NCBI GenBank assembly: GCA_905160935.1
Contig: CAJHZI010000697.1
Coordinates: 812,001-876,000 of the forward strand
Direction: 5' to 3'
DNA from: Enchytraeus crypticus
Lineage: Eukaryota; Annelida; Clitellata; Enchytraeida; Enchytraeidae
DNA length: 64,000 bases
Within the stretch, counting starts at the first letter, position 1. Each line of letters begins with the position of its first letter. The notes under the pieces are model-generated. The model searched no databases. It worked only from the letters and a program-made list of their open reading frames with translations, and was not told where the DNA came from. Positions 1 through 28,712 of this stretch are shown in pieces. Made by a program: the position numbers and the translations under genes.

Positions 1-71
1 GAGAATGAGCGAGAGAGAGTAAAAGAGAGAGCTGAGGTGATGTCTCTACTATTTGACATGATACAGTTTAA

Positions 72-76
<5 letters not shown>

Positions 77-122
<46 letters not shown>
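77..122. repeat. TA microsatellite
   Basis: Pure alternating AT run. Confidence 0.95.
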
Positions 123-124
<2 letters not shown>

Positions 125-129
125 CTCTA

Positions 130-1285
130 AATAAATAATCTAACATACCTAATCTCGGCCTGCCCCTGCCTCTTTTTCCTTCCATTCTACCTTCTATGAC
201 CTCATTTAATAGACCTTCCCCCCTTAGGATGTGTTCTATTCAACTCTTCTTCCTATTTCTTACTTTTATCAACTGTCTCTCTGTGCCAACTCTCTGCAGA
301 ACTACCTCATTTGTTACCTTTTGAGTCCAGCTAATCCTCTCCATTCTTCTCCAAATCCACATTTCCAACGCCTCCAGTTTCCTAATATCTTCTTTCCTTA
401 AGGTCCATGTCTCACATCCATGCAATAGCGAGGTCCAAACCAAAGTTTTCACTATCTTTATCTTTGTGTCTTTCTTTAGACTTTTTGTTAATAGTTCTTT
501 TCTATTACCAAAGGCCACTTTTGCTTGTACAATCCTACTGCATATTTCCGTCTCACATTTCCCGTCATCGGTTATAGTATGACCCAAATATTTGAAACTC
601 CTTACCTGTTCCAATTTCATACCATTTATTGTGATATTAACTTCATCTTTATTATTGGATACTCTCATAACTTTCGTCTTTTTTATGTTAATCTTCATGC
701 CTTATCTCAATGCCGTATCATTCAGCCTATCCATTATCTTTTGCAGTCCAATCTCGCTGCCCGCTACCATTCCTTGGTCATCTGCAAATCGTACGTCTTG
801 TAATAAATTCCCTCCTACTTTTATATTTCTTCTTCCAAGTCTTCCATGGCTTCCTCCATCATTGCCTCAGCGTAAATGTTAAACAGCAGCGGCGAAATGC
901 TACATCCTTGTCTTACTCCACGTCTTATTTCACCTTCTTCTGAGTATTCTTGTTGGATTTTGATTACTGCTCTTTGATTCATGTACAAGTTCAAAATTAT
1001 TCTTCTATCTCTCCAGTCAATTCCTATTCTTTTTAAGATATTCATCATCGTTATCCAATCAATCCTATCAAAGGCCTTCTCGAAGTCTACAAAGCATACA
1101 AAAACGTCATTTCCATATTCTAAGCTTCTTTCGCAAAGAACCCGCATTACTACTATTGCTTCTCTTGTGCCGCATCCTTTCCTAAAACCAAATTGTGTCT
1201 TGCTCAGTATCATTTCTTCTTTCGACTGCATGGGATTATTTACTATCTTTAATAAGATCTTCGATGCATGAGGTATTAAACTGAT
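130..1285 (-). mobile_element. 5'-truncated LINE reverse-transcriptase remnant
   Basis: The minus strand encodes RT motifs: FGFRKGCGTREAI, FVDFEKAFDRIDW, RRGVRQGCSISPLLFNIY, a FADD box near 750, and a C-terminal KTLVWTSLLHGCETWTLRKE with LEMWIWRRMERISWT. At least one frameshift near 820 and one stop near 705 break the ORF, so it is dead. Non-LTR retrotransposon; clade uncertain (RTE- or jockey-like). It lies in an intron upstream of SEL1L window exon 1. Confidence 0.88.
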
Positions 1286-1287
1286 TG

Positions 1288-1291
1288 TTGT

Positions 1292-1336
<45 letters not shown>

Positions 1337-1400
1337 TTATATATATATATATATACATATATATATGTTGTTTTATATATATATGTATATATATATTACA
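1288..1400. repeat. TA microsatellite
   Basis: TA run with TGT and CAT interruptions directly upstream of SEL1L window exon 1. Confidence 0.95.
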
Positions 1401-1403
1401 CAG

Positions 1404-17045
<15,642 letters not shown>

Positions 17046-18215
17046 CCTTCAACTCTTGTTTCTGTTTCCTGTCAGATGAGGCTCTGCCGTGTGCCGCACT
17101 GTGTCGTGCTGTCTGCTTTTTGATGAAAATTAGCATATATTTGTCAGTTTTATCCTCTTCAGTTAAACCTAAACTTTCTGCTATCGTATCTTCTGATGGA
17201 AAATGTTGAGCACGTTGTTGCCAAAAATTATTGTTAAATTAGTTTCTGCAAAAGCAAATTAATATCAATATGCAGGGCGGGTCCTCATTTGTTTGTTGCC
17301 TGATTGTTTTGTGAAGTATTTAGTGCCGAGTTTGTTGATTGTGTGTTTAAAATGTGTCGACCACCTCCCAGCATTACTTATTCCAGATTAGACGTGTGTA
17401 TTGTTGCTGATGTTCTGTGATCAGAGAAGCGTCAGTGTGTGTCTGTTGTGTCTGCTGATGAAATTGTGGGGAGCCTGTAACAGTTTATATCAGCACAAGT
17501 TTTGCACAAGATTTGCTCTTGCATTGTTTTGCTTTCGCACAGCAATACAGTGTTCAGCTAGACAATGCTTGTGGACTTTGATTTTATGCAGAATATTAGT
17601 TACAGTAGCTGTTGATATTTAAATAATTAATTTAGATCCATGTCAAACTAGAAGTTGTGATAGTTATTATTTGATACTTCAAACAAATTGTTGATTAAAA
17701 CACTTAGACTAATGTTTAGGATTGTAGCTTTGCTTGCATCCTGTAAATGAATTTTGTTATATAGCCTATCTGATTAGCTGTGGCTTTATAATGCTCAATG
17801 TTGTCATAAATAATGGTAACACTCGACTTAAAGTTCTTTGCTGTTATATTTTGTTTATGAATTTGATGATTGACTGATGTTTTATATGTCTGTAACGATT
17901 TTCTGGAGTATTGCTGTGTGCATGCTATATAAAATTGTAAATTTGATGATTGTATACGACTTGCATATATGATTGTGTATGTGTGAATGCTAGTATATCA
18001 GCGTTTATTCCATGTACTTAATTGTCTATTTCTAGTTAATTTTCTGTATGTGTTTTATTTCCTAGAAACTTGTTTCTCTGTAAATTTGATTGAAAACTAT
18101 AATATACGTATTAGTTTAATTATGACTATGTAACCATGATGGTGTAATAGCAGATAGACAGTTGTTATGCACACCAGCTGACAGCCTAGTGAGAGATTTT
18201 ACGTTTATCGTAAAC

Positions 18216-18221
18216 AATAAA
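18216..18221 (+). terminator. SEL1L: Candidate poly(A) signal, SEL1L proximal
   Basis: AATAAA about 1.17 kb after the stop codon. Confidence 0.4.
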
Positions 18222-18377
18222 AAAGCTCTTTAGTATTTAGTTACTGTGAAATTATAATTTCTTACTCTAGAAAAGTAACTTGAATTAATTATTATGACAT
18301 GCATATATAAACAGGGCTTTAGGGTTTGTATGATAATGTACATGTATATAGAACTCATAATGATCATATGCAGATGT

Positions 18378-18383
18378 AATAAA
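18378..18383 (+). terminator. SEL1L: Candidate poly(A) signal, SEL1L distal
   Basis: AATAAA followed within 50 bases by GT-rich sequence typical of a downstream cleavage element. Confidence 0.45.
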
Positions 18384-18389
18384 GATTTA

Positions 18390-20100
18390 TTATCTGTTGA
18401 CTGTTCGTGGTAATAGGTTGACTAGAAGTGCAGACCGGTGTTGTGAGTTTGTTAGTCACGTCTCTACGAATTTTTCTGACTTATTCCCTGTGCATTTCTC
18501 TAGGCGCACGATGTGTAGCTATAGCTCCATGTAGTTTATGTCTGTGTCTATGTGTGATGTATTGTTTGCACGCACTTCTATATTACTGGGATACTGTAAG
18601 ATATTAAACCAATGAACGCTGCCCGTAGATACTTGTAACGCTAGTACACTAAGTTATGCCTGTGTACGGCACAACAATAAGGACTTATTTATGGCATTTT
18701 CTGTTGTATCGCACTAATAGTAATAGATTCTTTCTGAATGGTAACATGTGTAATATTGTGTAAAATACACTTTTCTGTGTATATACAAAATTGCCCATGT
18801 GATATTTTATGAATTGTAAATATGCATGTACATGTATACATCTCAATATACAAGGGATCAAAATCAGGGGGGGGGTAAGGGATTTGACGAATGTTGTGCA
18901 TTTGATTATAATTATTATAATTACATGTATATTATTTAAGCTTTCCATATCAGTTGAACATGTGTTAATATAGAGCACTCTCCGCAAACCACCGCCTTCG
19001 AAAACTGGCTTTTACATTAATTTGTACTAAACGGGTTTTTACATCACCCTGTGCTAAAGAAATGGACGGCACGCTGTCATTGAAAGCCTATTACTCTAGA
19101 AATTTCTTTCACGTTTGTCTCAGGTTCTGCTGTATTCTTGTAATTTTAATGCCAAATCTGAGGAAATAGGAAGAGAGTGAGAAATTATAATTAATATTTT
19201 AGTGCATACGATTACATAATAGTCCTTCGATTGATTGACGGATAGTAGCTTACCAGCAGCGATACTGGGCATTGCGGCTTAGCGCTGGGTTCATCTGAGT
19301 TACGAGAAATATTTCGTTTAAGTATTTGTTAGATCATATTCAGGTTTATTGAGTGATTTCTGCAATAAATCCGCGAGGTTTTAGTGTTCTATTTTCCGCT
19401 AGAGGGTTTGTTGAAGGCTAGATTTATAGTAGATGTACGTCTTACGCCACCTACAGGCTTTTTCAAAATACCAAAACGTACCAGACATTGCTTTTGCGTA
19501 AGCGAACGCGATTTCTTACACAGTTCAATTCCGTTTTATAGATTAATTAACGCAAGATTGGAGATGTGTTAGAGATCTAGCGTAAGTAAATGTTTTTGAC
19601 TTGCACTCGTTTTAGTATCCACAGTAATGATACTGAGCACGGTGATGATCGGTGTGTGTATCTTAGATTATTGGGTGAATGGTTAAACAGACAAACTAAT
19701 CTACTTTTATTCTCTGTATGATATTCTACCTAATAACCTTTAGTCAATAAAGGTTCAGAATCAAATTAACGGTGAAGTTGAGTGACTTAGATGATGTTTT
19801 CCGTGAACGCCTTGGATTTTAAAAGTATTTGATTTACATCTTCTTGGATATTAATAAATATTCCGTTTAATAACTATGATGAACCGTCGTTTCTTCTAGA
19901 AATTTCTGTTATCGACTATATCAGAACACGAAAAGTACAACTGATTATGTCTTAGTAAGACATTAGCTATTTCTGTAACGCTCTCTAAGAAAGAACGTGT
20001 CTCTTGATTTAAGTGATCATTCAGATTCAAGATAATCCACCATCATGCAAGCATATGCCCTAATAAAGCGTCCAGAAATCAAATTAAAATAATGTAATAA
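18390..20100. other. Intergenic, nothing recognised
   Basis: AT-rich with a G run near 18868 and scattered short ORFs that lack splice or homology support. Confidence 0.55.
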
Positions 20101-20109
20101 TAATCTCTT

Positions 20110-20275
20110 CTTCAGTGCACTGCAAGTGGCAGGTTCAGGGTTCATATTCATACTTGAAGTCTGCTTTCTCGCTCCATAAGAGTACAGCACTTCTTACTTC
20201 AACAAGTTAATCTCTTCACAAAGTCTATGCCTTATCCATACCTTATGTAACCTATACTTGGGAAAATAATAATAA
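20110..20275 (+). mobile_element. Family-D dispersed repeat
   Basis: cagtgcactgcaagtggcag, then cttgaagtctgctttctcgc; immediately followed by a family-C copy. Confidence 0.6.
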
Positions 20276-20282
20276 TATTAAA

Positions 20283-20515
20283 TACACCTGTTGTGTTCTG
20301 GTTGCTGCAGAATAGACCAACCGTGGACTGCACGTGTCGTAAAAGGCGACAAAGCACTAAGAACCAAACCGACGTCAGAAAGGTCATTCGGTTGGTGAAC
20401 TTCAGTGAGTGGTTGATTCCAGAAATAGCTACATAGTTTTCTAAACGAATAGAAAATCTATTCGTATCCTACCCTAGCTGAAGTGAGATTTAAGGAAAGG
20501 TGAATAATAATAATA
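20283..20515 (+). mobile_element. Family-C SINE-like repeat
   Basis: gtcattcggttggtgaactt core, internally shortened, TAA tail. Confidence 0.7.
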
Positions 20516-20594
20516 ATAATAATAATATAAAAACGGTCATGATGTCGACTCTTTAGGTCTTCACGGCCTCTCCTGCAAACGCAGCTCAGGTAGA

Positions 20595-21086
20595 ATGTCG
20601 CGCCATCACAATTTAAACGACTTAATATGGCGAGCACTTTCAAGAGCAGTCACCCCTTCCTCTAAGGAACCGAGTGGGTTGTCCAGATCAGACAGCAAGC
20701 GCCCGGATGGCATGACTTTAGTGCCTTGGTGCAACGGTAAATGTGCCGTATGGTACGTCACGGTCATTGACACTATGGAAAACTCCTACCTGAATTCCTC
20801 CTCAGTCACAACCGGTGGAGCTGCTGTTCATGCCGCCTCTAGGAAATTGGATAAATACCGTGATCTGTCCTTAGGATATGAAGTTGTTCCGGTGGCCATT
20901 GGAACCATGGGCCCGATGAATCCCGAAGGGGTTGACTTTATTAATGACATAGGCAGACTTATTGCAAAGCAAACAGGCGATAAACGAGTGACCCCTTTTC
21001 TTTGGCAAAGGCTTTCCATGATTTTACAAAGATTTAATGCTGTCTGCTTCAACAATTTTTTTAAGCCGATTGATGACCTCGAGTAG
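20595..21086 (+). CDS. Retroelement-associated ORF, C-terminal domain
   Basis: 163 codons: RHHNLNDLIWRALSRA, EPSGLSRSDSKRPDGMTLVP, WYVTVIDTMENSYLNSS, TPFLWQRLSMILQRFNAVCF. This pattern (H..LND, KRPDG.T..PW, .VT..DT, F..QR.S...QR.NA) recurs in many invertebrate genomes as the C-terminus of reverse-transcriptase-bearing elements. That attribution is from memory of the family. The frame is intact over its length and the ORF is GC-richer than its surroundings. No catalytic RT motif is present, so it is probably a recent 5'-truncated insertion ending in the AT-rich stretch at 21160-21210. Confidence 0.7.
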   Translation: MSRHHNLNDLIWRALSRAVTPSSKEPSGLSRSDSKRPDGMTLVPWCNGKCAVWYVTVIDTMENSYLNSSSVTTGGAAVHAASRKLDKYRDLSLGYEVVPVAIGTMGPMNPEGVDFINDIGRLIAKQTGDKRVTPFLWQRLSMILQRFNAVCFNNFFKPIDDLE

Positions 21087-21214
21087 CCGGCGGCGATTCA
21101 GCACGTATTGCTTGAATCGTTTTTATCAAACCTTAGGTTCTTTACATCGGGTTAAAAAAATTTAAGAAAAATTTTAAACAAAAAATTAAAATAAAACGTA
21201 ATTAAAATGTAAAT

Positions 21215-21395
21215 CCCAGGAAAAATCCCAGGTTGATGGAAGGTTATTCTTAAATCCGCGCCGGTTGCAATTGATGCGCCATCAAAAGGCAACGATTACT
21301 AATAAGTAATAACCATGCAGAGAAAGGAGGAAATAGGTCTTGAACAAGCATCTGTGCTTCCTGACCCAGTGTGCCGTTATGTTATGTTAAATCGT
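21215..21395 (+). repeat. Dispersed repeat G, + copy
   Basis: About 180 bp running from cccaggttgatggaagg to the cctgacccagtgtgccgtta region, matched in reverse complement at 30885-31055. Confidence 0.65.
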
Positions 21396-21837
21396 TCGGT
21401 ATGTCTGTTATCAAGTTTCCTGAGCATTAAGAGGGAACAAAAGCAAAAAACAACTATAACATTTAATGTATTGAAATTTTACACTCCTGTCACTTAGCAA
21501 TTAGCAGTTACTACAGCAGATATTTTATCTCACTGCATTCATATTTAAATCTCAGAAGCACTTTAAACAGTAGAACTAGTCGAGTCTACTGCACTGCATC
21601 ACCGATGTGGCTTTCCTTGCTTATTTGCAGTTTTCCCGACCAAATGTCAGTATGGAAGTCTTTGGATAGGTTAAATTTCTCGTTCAGGTCTTTGGACCGC
21701 TCTCTCTTTCTCGGTTGCATCTTAAGATCACATACAGTTGTCGGCTAGACTTTTCTCCACTTATCCGGATCCGCCGTAAAATAAGTAACATTTAACACCA
21801 ATAACCCGGATAAATCGCTTGAACAATTCTAAACTTC

Positions 21838-21945
21838 AACACATCTGCTCCCGGATACGTCGTCCAATGTTTAACCTCGACACATCGTCCAATGTTTAAC
21901 CTCGACACATCATCGTCCAATGTTTAACCTCGACACATCTGTTCG
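21838..21945 (+). repeat. Short 25-bp tandem repeat
   Basis: ccaatgtttaacctcgacac repeated three times. Confidence 0.8.
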
Positions 21946-22514
21946 TCTGCTACATTGCAACTCGACTTCCGTAGAGACTAATATGGGCCGAGGATGCGCG
22001 CTGTTGTGGCGTGCATGCTTTATGTAGCCTGGAATAGCACCACACGCCGCTATCTATAGCCTATAAACAAGCACTAGAGCGCTAACAAACGCTTCTAGGA
22101 GGTGACTGGAGACTCGTTCCCTTGAGTTTGGATCGTTTGAAATAGATCATCACGCACTAATAATTTCGCTTGCCGAACCTCCTGTTTAAGACGTCTCCTC
22201 AGGAGTCTATTTCGATCAGCTTTGAGAAATGTCTTCAAGTTATTATTCGAAGCTTCAAGTTGTGTGTAATCCGAGCCCAAGGAATTTGAACTAAACCAGC
22301 GTTTAAATTGAACTAAAAGAATTTTATTAATTTTGATGCAGCTATAGCTGCTTAATTGGTACGGATAATCCTTTATTACCAGAATTGCGGATCAATCTCT
22401 GCCCCTGCGGCCCGGATTCTTAGCGCCAGGTGCTTCATCAGTCCAGAGCAGATGTTTCTGCAGAAGTTCACAAGTATCACAACACTGAGCTGCGTCAATA
22501 GTTCACACACTCAC

Positions 22515-22700
22515 AGCTGTAAGCATACACACACGGTAGCAAAAGTGACGTACATGCCACGTTAAAGATGCATACACACACGGTATCTATAGAGACATAC
22601 ATGCAACATTAAAGATGCATGCACATACGGTATCTATAGAGACATACATGCAACATTAAAGATGCCTACATACACGGTATCTATGGAGACATAAAAACAA
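22515..22700 (+). repeat. ~50-bp tandem repeat
   Basis: cacggtatctatagagacat and acatgcaacattaaagatgc repeated about four times with drift. Confidence 0.8.
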
Positions 22701-23010
22701 CATGAAATAAGCATACAGTACATGCAAGTATATCTACTGCATACAGTGAATACACATGGATAATGGGCTCGTTTGTTGCACATCGGTGTCGTAGCTACAG
22801 TTGTGATATAGACACTAATCAGATTACCATTCTATTAACATATCGTTGGTTGTTGGTCGACACCAGCTAACGCATATACCTGATATCAATTTGAGTGCTA
22901 CTGTCGCCAATGACATCGAGCATTATCGAATCAAACCCAAGCTGACAAGCAAAAAGATTCCTAAGAGGTTCAAATTTTTAAATCCAAAAACTACTCAAAA
23001 TAGACTTAAC

Positions 23011-23630
23011 AATTAATAACAATTAATAACAATTAATAACAATTAATGACAATTAATGACAATTAATAACAATTAATAACAATTAATGACAATTAATGAC
23101 AATTAATGACAATTAATGACAATTAATGACAATTAATGACAATTAATGACAATTAATGACAATTAATGACAATTAATGACAATTAATGACAATTAATGAC
23201 AATTAATGACAATTAATGACAATTAATGACAATTAATGACAATTAATGACAATTAATAACAATTAATGACAATTAATGACAATTAATGACAATTAATGAC
23301 AATTAATGACAATTAATGACAATTAATGACAATTAATAACAATTAATGACAATTAATGACACAATTAATAACAATTAAGACAATTAATGACAATTAATGA
23401 CAATTAATGACAATTAATGACAATTAATGACAATTAATGACAATTAATGACAATTAATGACAATTAATGACAATTAATGACAATTAATGACAATTAATGA
23501 CAATTAATGACAATTAATGACAATTAATGACAATTAATGACAATTAATGACAATTAATGACAATTAATGACAATTAATGACAATTAATAACAATTAATAA
23601 CAATTAATAACAATTAATAACAATTAATAC
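23011..23630 (+). repeat. AATTAATGAC 10-bp satellite array
   Basis: About 62 copies of AATTAATGAC, with AATTAATAAC variants at both ends and one interruption near 23361. Intergenic. Confidence 0.97.
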
Positions 23631-24079
23631 CCTAAAGTGAGATCACGCTCTGTGCAATCCGTACTTATTTCTGACTGTTGTCGAGTGAAACACGAAAAAA
23701 AACCCACTCAACGTGATATTCCGCACACACACTCAACAATTGCTTACGTGTTTCGTAAAGTGGAATTTAACTTATAAACATCGAGCTGTTGATAAGAAGA
23801 GAGTGTACTTGTCTAAAGCCGCAGAGACAACAACAACATCAGTATCGTGATGTGCAACATCCGCATAAGCAATATCGTAAATGTGCAACATCCATACAAA
23901 CAACATTAAATGTACAATCAAACATACATGTACACTTATACACTTGAAAACATGTTTCAGGAATCGTAAACTTTACGTGCTCTAAATATTCATATTATAT
24001 CAATCAATCAATTAGATTTAAGAGTATAGCTTCTCATCGAATGAGATTTCAAAGCTCTATCACTCGCTCATCAAAAGCT

Positions 24080-24215
24080 CAAGCCAAGTTTAAAGTCAGT
24101 TTCCTGTCTCGAAATTGTGGCATTGACGGGGAGAGTACGGGATTTGAACCCTGTGCCTACTGATCCGCAGTCATAAAACTTGCCGACATACTACCGGCTC
24201 CACTAACCAGAACAT
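24080..24215 (-). mobile_element. Family-A tRNA-derived SINE
   Basis: Antisense diverged copy (gggatttgaaccctgtgcc), intergenic. Confidence 0.7.
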
Positions 24216-26220
24216 AAGCATCTCGATTGAAAAAAAGCTCAGTAAAAGGCCAGGGGGCCTTTATAAGGCAAGGGCCCTATAAATATGACCAATTTCCATT
24301 TGAACCACTGGCTTTAGTTCTAACATATTCTTTTATGTAATAGCTGATGCTCTCACTAAGAGCAAACTAGTTGGCTGTGTATAATTATGCATAAGACTAT
24401 TACTCGGACTCCATCTGGCAGAGACATACATAAATACATTCCATTATCAAAGAATAATTAAAAGAATCCACATTTCGTATGATTCCAGTGGCATTTAAAT
24501 CTCTGACGTCATGTCTAATGATGTGACGTCAGATAATGGATATTTGTGCAGACACACGGTAGTAGTCAATATATGCAACACACACACACACACATATATA
24601 TATACATACACATACAGACTTACACATACACACACAGGCTTGCACTCACATACTTACGCATATACATGTAGACTAGCATATGCATAGGCCTACACACCAA
24701 GAAAAAGAGATAACTAACCATATACACATATGCACTGACCTAACCACATATACATGCACGCATAAGGACACTAACATATCGAACAACACTCCTCACTTCT
24801 CCTGCCATTGATTAACTGCTCTGATTTATGCCGCAGAGAATTTCATGAAGTTCTTATGACCTTTCATTACTTTGCTTGTAAATCTTCTATGCCACGGATT
24901 ACATAACCTTAGATATTATAGAGTTAAGATCAATCAATATAAGCTTTATTTATATAGACTATTTAAATGTAGTCTATTCAGAAATATCTTTGATTTATGT
25001 AAATTAAAAAAATAACTTTTGCACAATTTTGCTTTGGTAACTCTCGCTGTGTAAGCTTATAAATTTTGAATGATTTATAGAAAATTAGAAATATAATTTT
25101 TCAAATATACATGCAGACAGACACAGAAACTAAGAATATGCACATTGGAATTGCCAATTGCAGTAGGTACCTTCTTGAAAAAGTTCTACTACCATCTCTT
25201 TAATACTATTATGCAGGATATACTACTTCAATTCTCCTCTCTCTAGTATTTAAACAATGGCAGGTTCCTATAGGCCTATTATATATTCCGAATTTTGCGT
25301 CGAATGTCGCGCTCAGTAGAGAGCGTTACCGACAAAAAGTCATTTTCAACGCAAAGCTTGTCTCTACCAAACCGTTACATTATCTTGAGCTAAACAAAAA
25401 TTAGGTGTTTCTCAATGTGCTTGTAATAACTGATGGAGCTAACAAGTTGTTACTATTGGATCAAAATGCGCTTAATCGTCTACCATGTAACTGAAAAGAT
25501 CGTATACAAATTTTACGAATACTTTCTTAACTCCATTTTAATCCTTTCTAAACATCTAATTGCCTTAAAATATTTTTGATGAAGAATTGGCTACGTTACA
25601 AAATACATTTCACAAAAATTTCAAATTCTTCATAATGACGAATTTTTATATATCTTGTGTGAGTTATGAATTCCATAGTGAAGATGAATTCATGTTTACA
25701 ACGTGAATACAATTTCAAACAACTCGACATTTAGAATGCTCAGTTTAGGAATTCCAGGCGGATAAGTCAGAACGTTTTCTTAAACCATCTGCCTTCTAGG
25801 CACTCTTCCATGACTACACTTAAGTTTCCGGGTGTTTGCTTCTTAAGAACAGTCGTGTCGGAGTAACGGTATGCAGACATATTCGCAGTTAGAAGTTGTA
25901 TTGTATGTTTGAAGTGTTTTATTTTAGTCCTGGAGTTATCACTGTTTATCAACGTAACTAATTGTCTGGAACAGTGTCGCTCAATTGAAACACATTTATT
26001 TCACGCAGACCCGAAATATTTAACACAAAACGCAACACAACAGTGTACTGAATCAGAAAGCATGCATTACTTAAACGTTGCGTTACCCATGGATAAATTA
26101 GTTCAACGAGTTAGTTTTTAACTAGGTGCCCGCATAATAAATACATTATTATGTACATTTTATTAAAAGGATAGCTCGATATTTAAGGTTTTATAGTGAT
26201 TATTTCCTATGCTATGCTGA
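24216..26220. other. Intergenic, mostly featureless
   Basis: A CA/TA-rich patch at 24575-24660; the rest shows no gene or recognised repeat. Confidence 0.55.
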
Positions 26221-26545
26221 TACTGTGATGATTCCATGATGATGTTGCGATGATGCTGTGATGATGATGTGATGATGCTGTGATGATGCTATGATGATGT
26301 GGAGACGACGTGATGATGCTGTGATGATGCAGTGATGATGCTGTGATGATGTGATGATGCTGTGGAGATGTTGTGATGATGATGTGACGATGCTGTGATG
26401 ATGCTGTGATGATGCTGTGATGATGTTGTGATGATGCTGTGATAATGCTGAGATGATGCTGAGATTATGCTGTGATGATGCTGTGATGATGCTGTGGTGA
26501 TGCTGTGATGATGCTGTGGTGATGCTGTGATGATGCTGTGGATGT
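26221..26545 (+). repeat. GATGATGCTGT 11-bp array
   Basis: Period-11 array with GTGATGATGCT units and scattered substitutions; intergenic. Confidence 0.92.
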
Positions 26546-26990
26546 ACTGTGAGTCTGTGTGTTTGGTGAATGACTTTCTGAGGACCTGTGTTCGACCTTC
26601 AGAAATAGATATTTAATCTAAATACTTCCATTATGAGACTCTTATACTTTTATTTTACATGAAGTTGTCATCTTCGCCATCTACTGTAGTAATAGAGAAA
26701 GGCTCAAACATAACTTTTGTTCATTCATCTTATAGCTCTATTATACTCCTAACAAGATGAGAACAAAGCTGATTTATTTATATTTAAGCCTAATAGTAGT
26801 TAATATTTTTGATGTCATAGCCAAATATAAATGTTGGCAATAGTTAAATATAAATAGCAAATGATTAAGAATACAAGTACAATATTTGAAGGTATAGAGG
26901 CAAAGCCACAAGTAAACTAAAAACATCATTCACTTCTTCTCTATTAATTTTTATGCTCGATATATACATTTCTACTACTCGCGATATTCA

Positions 26991-26991
<1 letters not shown>

Positions 26992-27040
<49 letters not shown>

Positions 27041-27116
27041 TATATATATAGAAGTATATATAGTATATAGAATTATAGAAGTATATATAGTATAGTATAT
27101 ATATATATATAGATAT

Positions 27117-27172
<56 letters not shown>
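26992..27172. repeat. TA microsatellite
   Basis: TA runs broken by gaagtatatatagtatag units. Confidence 0.95.
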
Positions 27173-28439
27173 ATTTATAATTATCATATTAGCACGTATA
27201 TGCATGTATAAATATATAAGCATATCAATGCTTCATTCAATCCATATAGTATCCTTGCTATTTGTTAGTGTGGAAGGAAAAGTTGAAGGGATGCATTCCG
27301 GGGCAGCACCGTGAAGGACTCGCCGGGATGAGCGGGTGTCTAGGCCCGCAGTAGACTCTCTGCTGTGCACGTAACCATGTAACGATTTCAGGCACTGAAC
27401 AGTAAATCAACGCCGAGAGATTTGAAAGATTTCAGTGCTGAACTTAATTAATGCAGTGCTTTGGTTTACACGAAATTAAAATTGAGGGAACGGAAAATAA
27501 ACGAGAAATGCATGTTTACACTAATATCAAGAAAAGTGTAAACGAGTGAAAAAGTCTTAAAATAATCAAAGCGTAAAAATTAGTAGAATAGGCAAAAAGG
27601 CCTTAGCCGTTTGGAGGATCGGCAAAGCACAGCGCGTGCTTACACAAGCTAGACATTCTTTTCTTTCGCTGGTGATTCTTTTGGGGATTTAGCAAATCAA
27701 CGAAGAAGAGGGGAGAAATGTTTGGCAAGCCTCTCACTCCAGGTAACATCATGAGTTGACTGAGAGAGTCTGTTTAGGAAATCAATAGATAGTTATGTAC
27801 TGAGTATCAGCTGAAAGTTCTGTTTCTTCTATCTGCTCATAACAAGTATCATATCCACGCAGATATTTTCTTGGATTTCTTTTTAAAATTGCTCCGTGAT
27901 AAAATGTAGTTCCATTCACGTGCCTAACATTCCTGTATTGACAGTTTTGTTGTCGATTGTCATTATTTAATTTCTGGGCTTCTGCTATTATTAAGAAGGT
28001 TTTGGAATACTCAGAAGGAAGATATATATGTGCATATCCGAATTTACTTCCTAACCAGGCGAGTCAGCTTAGAGTTTAAAATTACGTGACATTGCAGTAC
28101 CCATGAAATTATGGCATTTTTGCAATAAAAATAAGCAAAACCAGGTATATTTAGCTCGCAAGCTTTCTAGGTATCAATCTCTTCTTATTACGGACGCTCA
28201 ATTGACAGACCTGTCAATGGATGGCATAATGTTGACAATTTTGTACAACTGAGACTTTAAATTTTGATAGACTTTTTGGAAGCCTATTTCGAATATTATC
28301 CAAGCAAATAATCTTATACTTAACTTAACAATAATTATACTGCTTAGGAAAGTCATACAGACTTGTAACACCAGTTTTAAATGTATCTACATATAAATCA
28401 TTTGATCACTGTTTGAGCCTCGAAGAGCTAGTCAGTTTG
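27173..28439. other. Intergenic, GC-richer patch
   Basis: 27290-27370 is unusually GC-rich for this interval and could be a promoter or first-exon region; no coding support. Confidence 0.4.
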
Positions 28440-28570
28440 ATTTGATATGATGATCTGAGAACTTTCACAGGAATGGTTATACGGAAAATGGAATAATTGC
28501 CTAACCATTAAAATATGTGTTATTAAAAGTGACAGATATCAACAAGGTTGATAATTTCGCTATGCTACTT
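28440..28570 (+). mobile_element. Family-F repeat, partial
   Basis: Shares ggttatacggaaaatgg and agtgacagatatcaaca with 33240-33400. Confidence 0.5.
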
Positions 28571-28712
28571 AGTATTAGGCTTGAGCCACTGAGATAAACC
28601 AGGTTTGTTAAAATAAGGTCATTTGTTGTTTGCTAATAGCAACTGACACTAAGCTAAGGACCAATTGTCTGCGTTGTGACTGAGTCAGTGCTGAATAAAT
28701 AAAACAACCTTT

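Larger units (their letters stand above)
17046..18390 (+). other. SEL1L: Probable SEL1L 3' UTR
   Basis: AT-rich non-coding sequence after the SEL1L stop, with no supported exon, running to two poly(A) hexamers. Length inferred only from the hexamers. Confidence 0.5.

Noticed and set aside
22095..22280. Minus-strand 61-codon basic ORF
   Set aside because: Composition looks protein-like, but no homology is recognised and no splice context or neighbouring exon is visible.
23011..23630. Possible CRISPR array
   Set aside because: Contiguous 10-bp units with no spacers, in an animal genome.
24235..24290. Promoter with a TATA-like tataaat and G/C palindrome
   Set aside because: No downstream gene start; single motif only.
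27718..27745. ATG reading MFGKPLTPG followed by a GTAACA donor, as an alternative paramyosin first exon
   Set aside because: It ends in phase 1, but exon 2 needs phase 2 and exon 3 phase 0; no other support.
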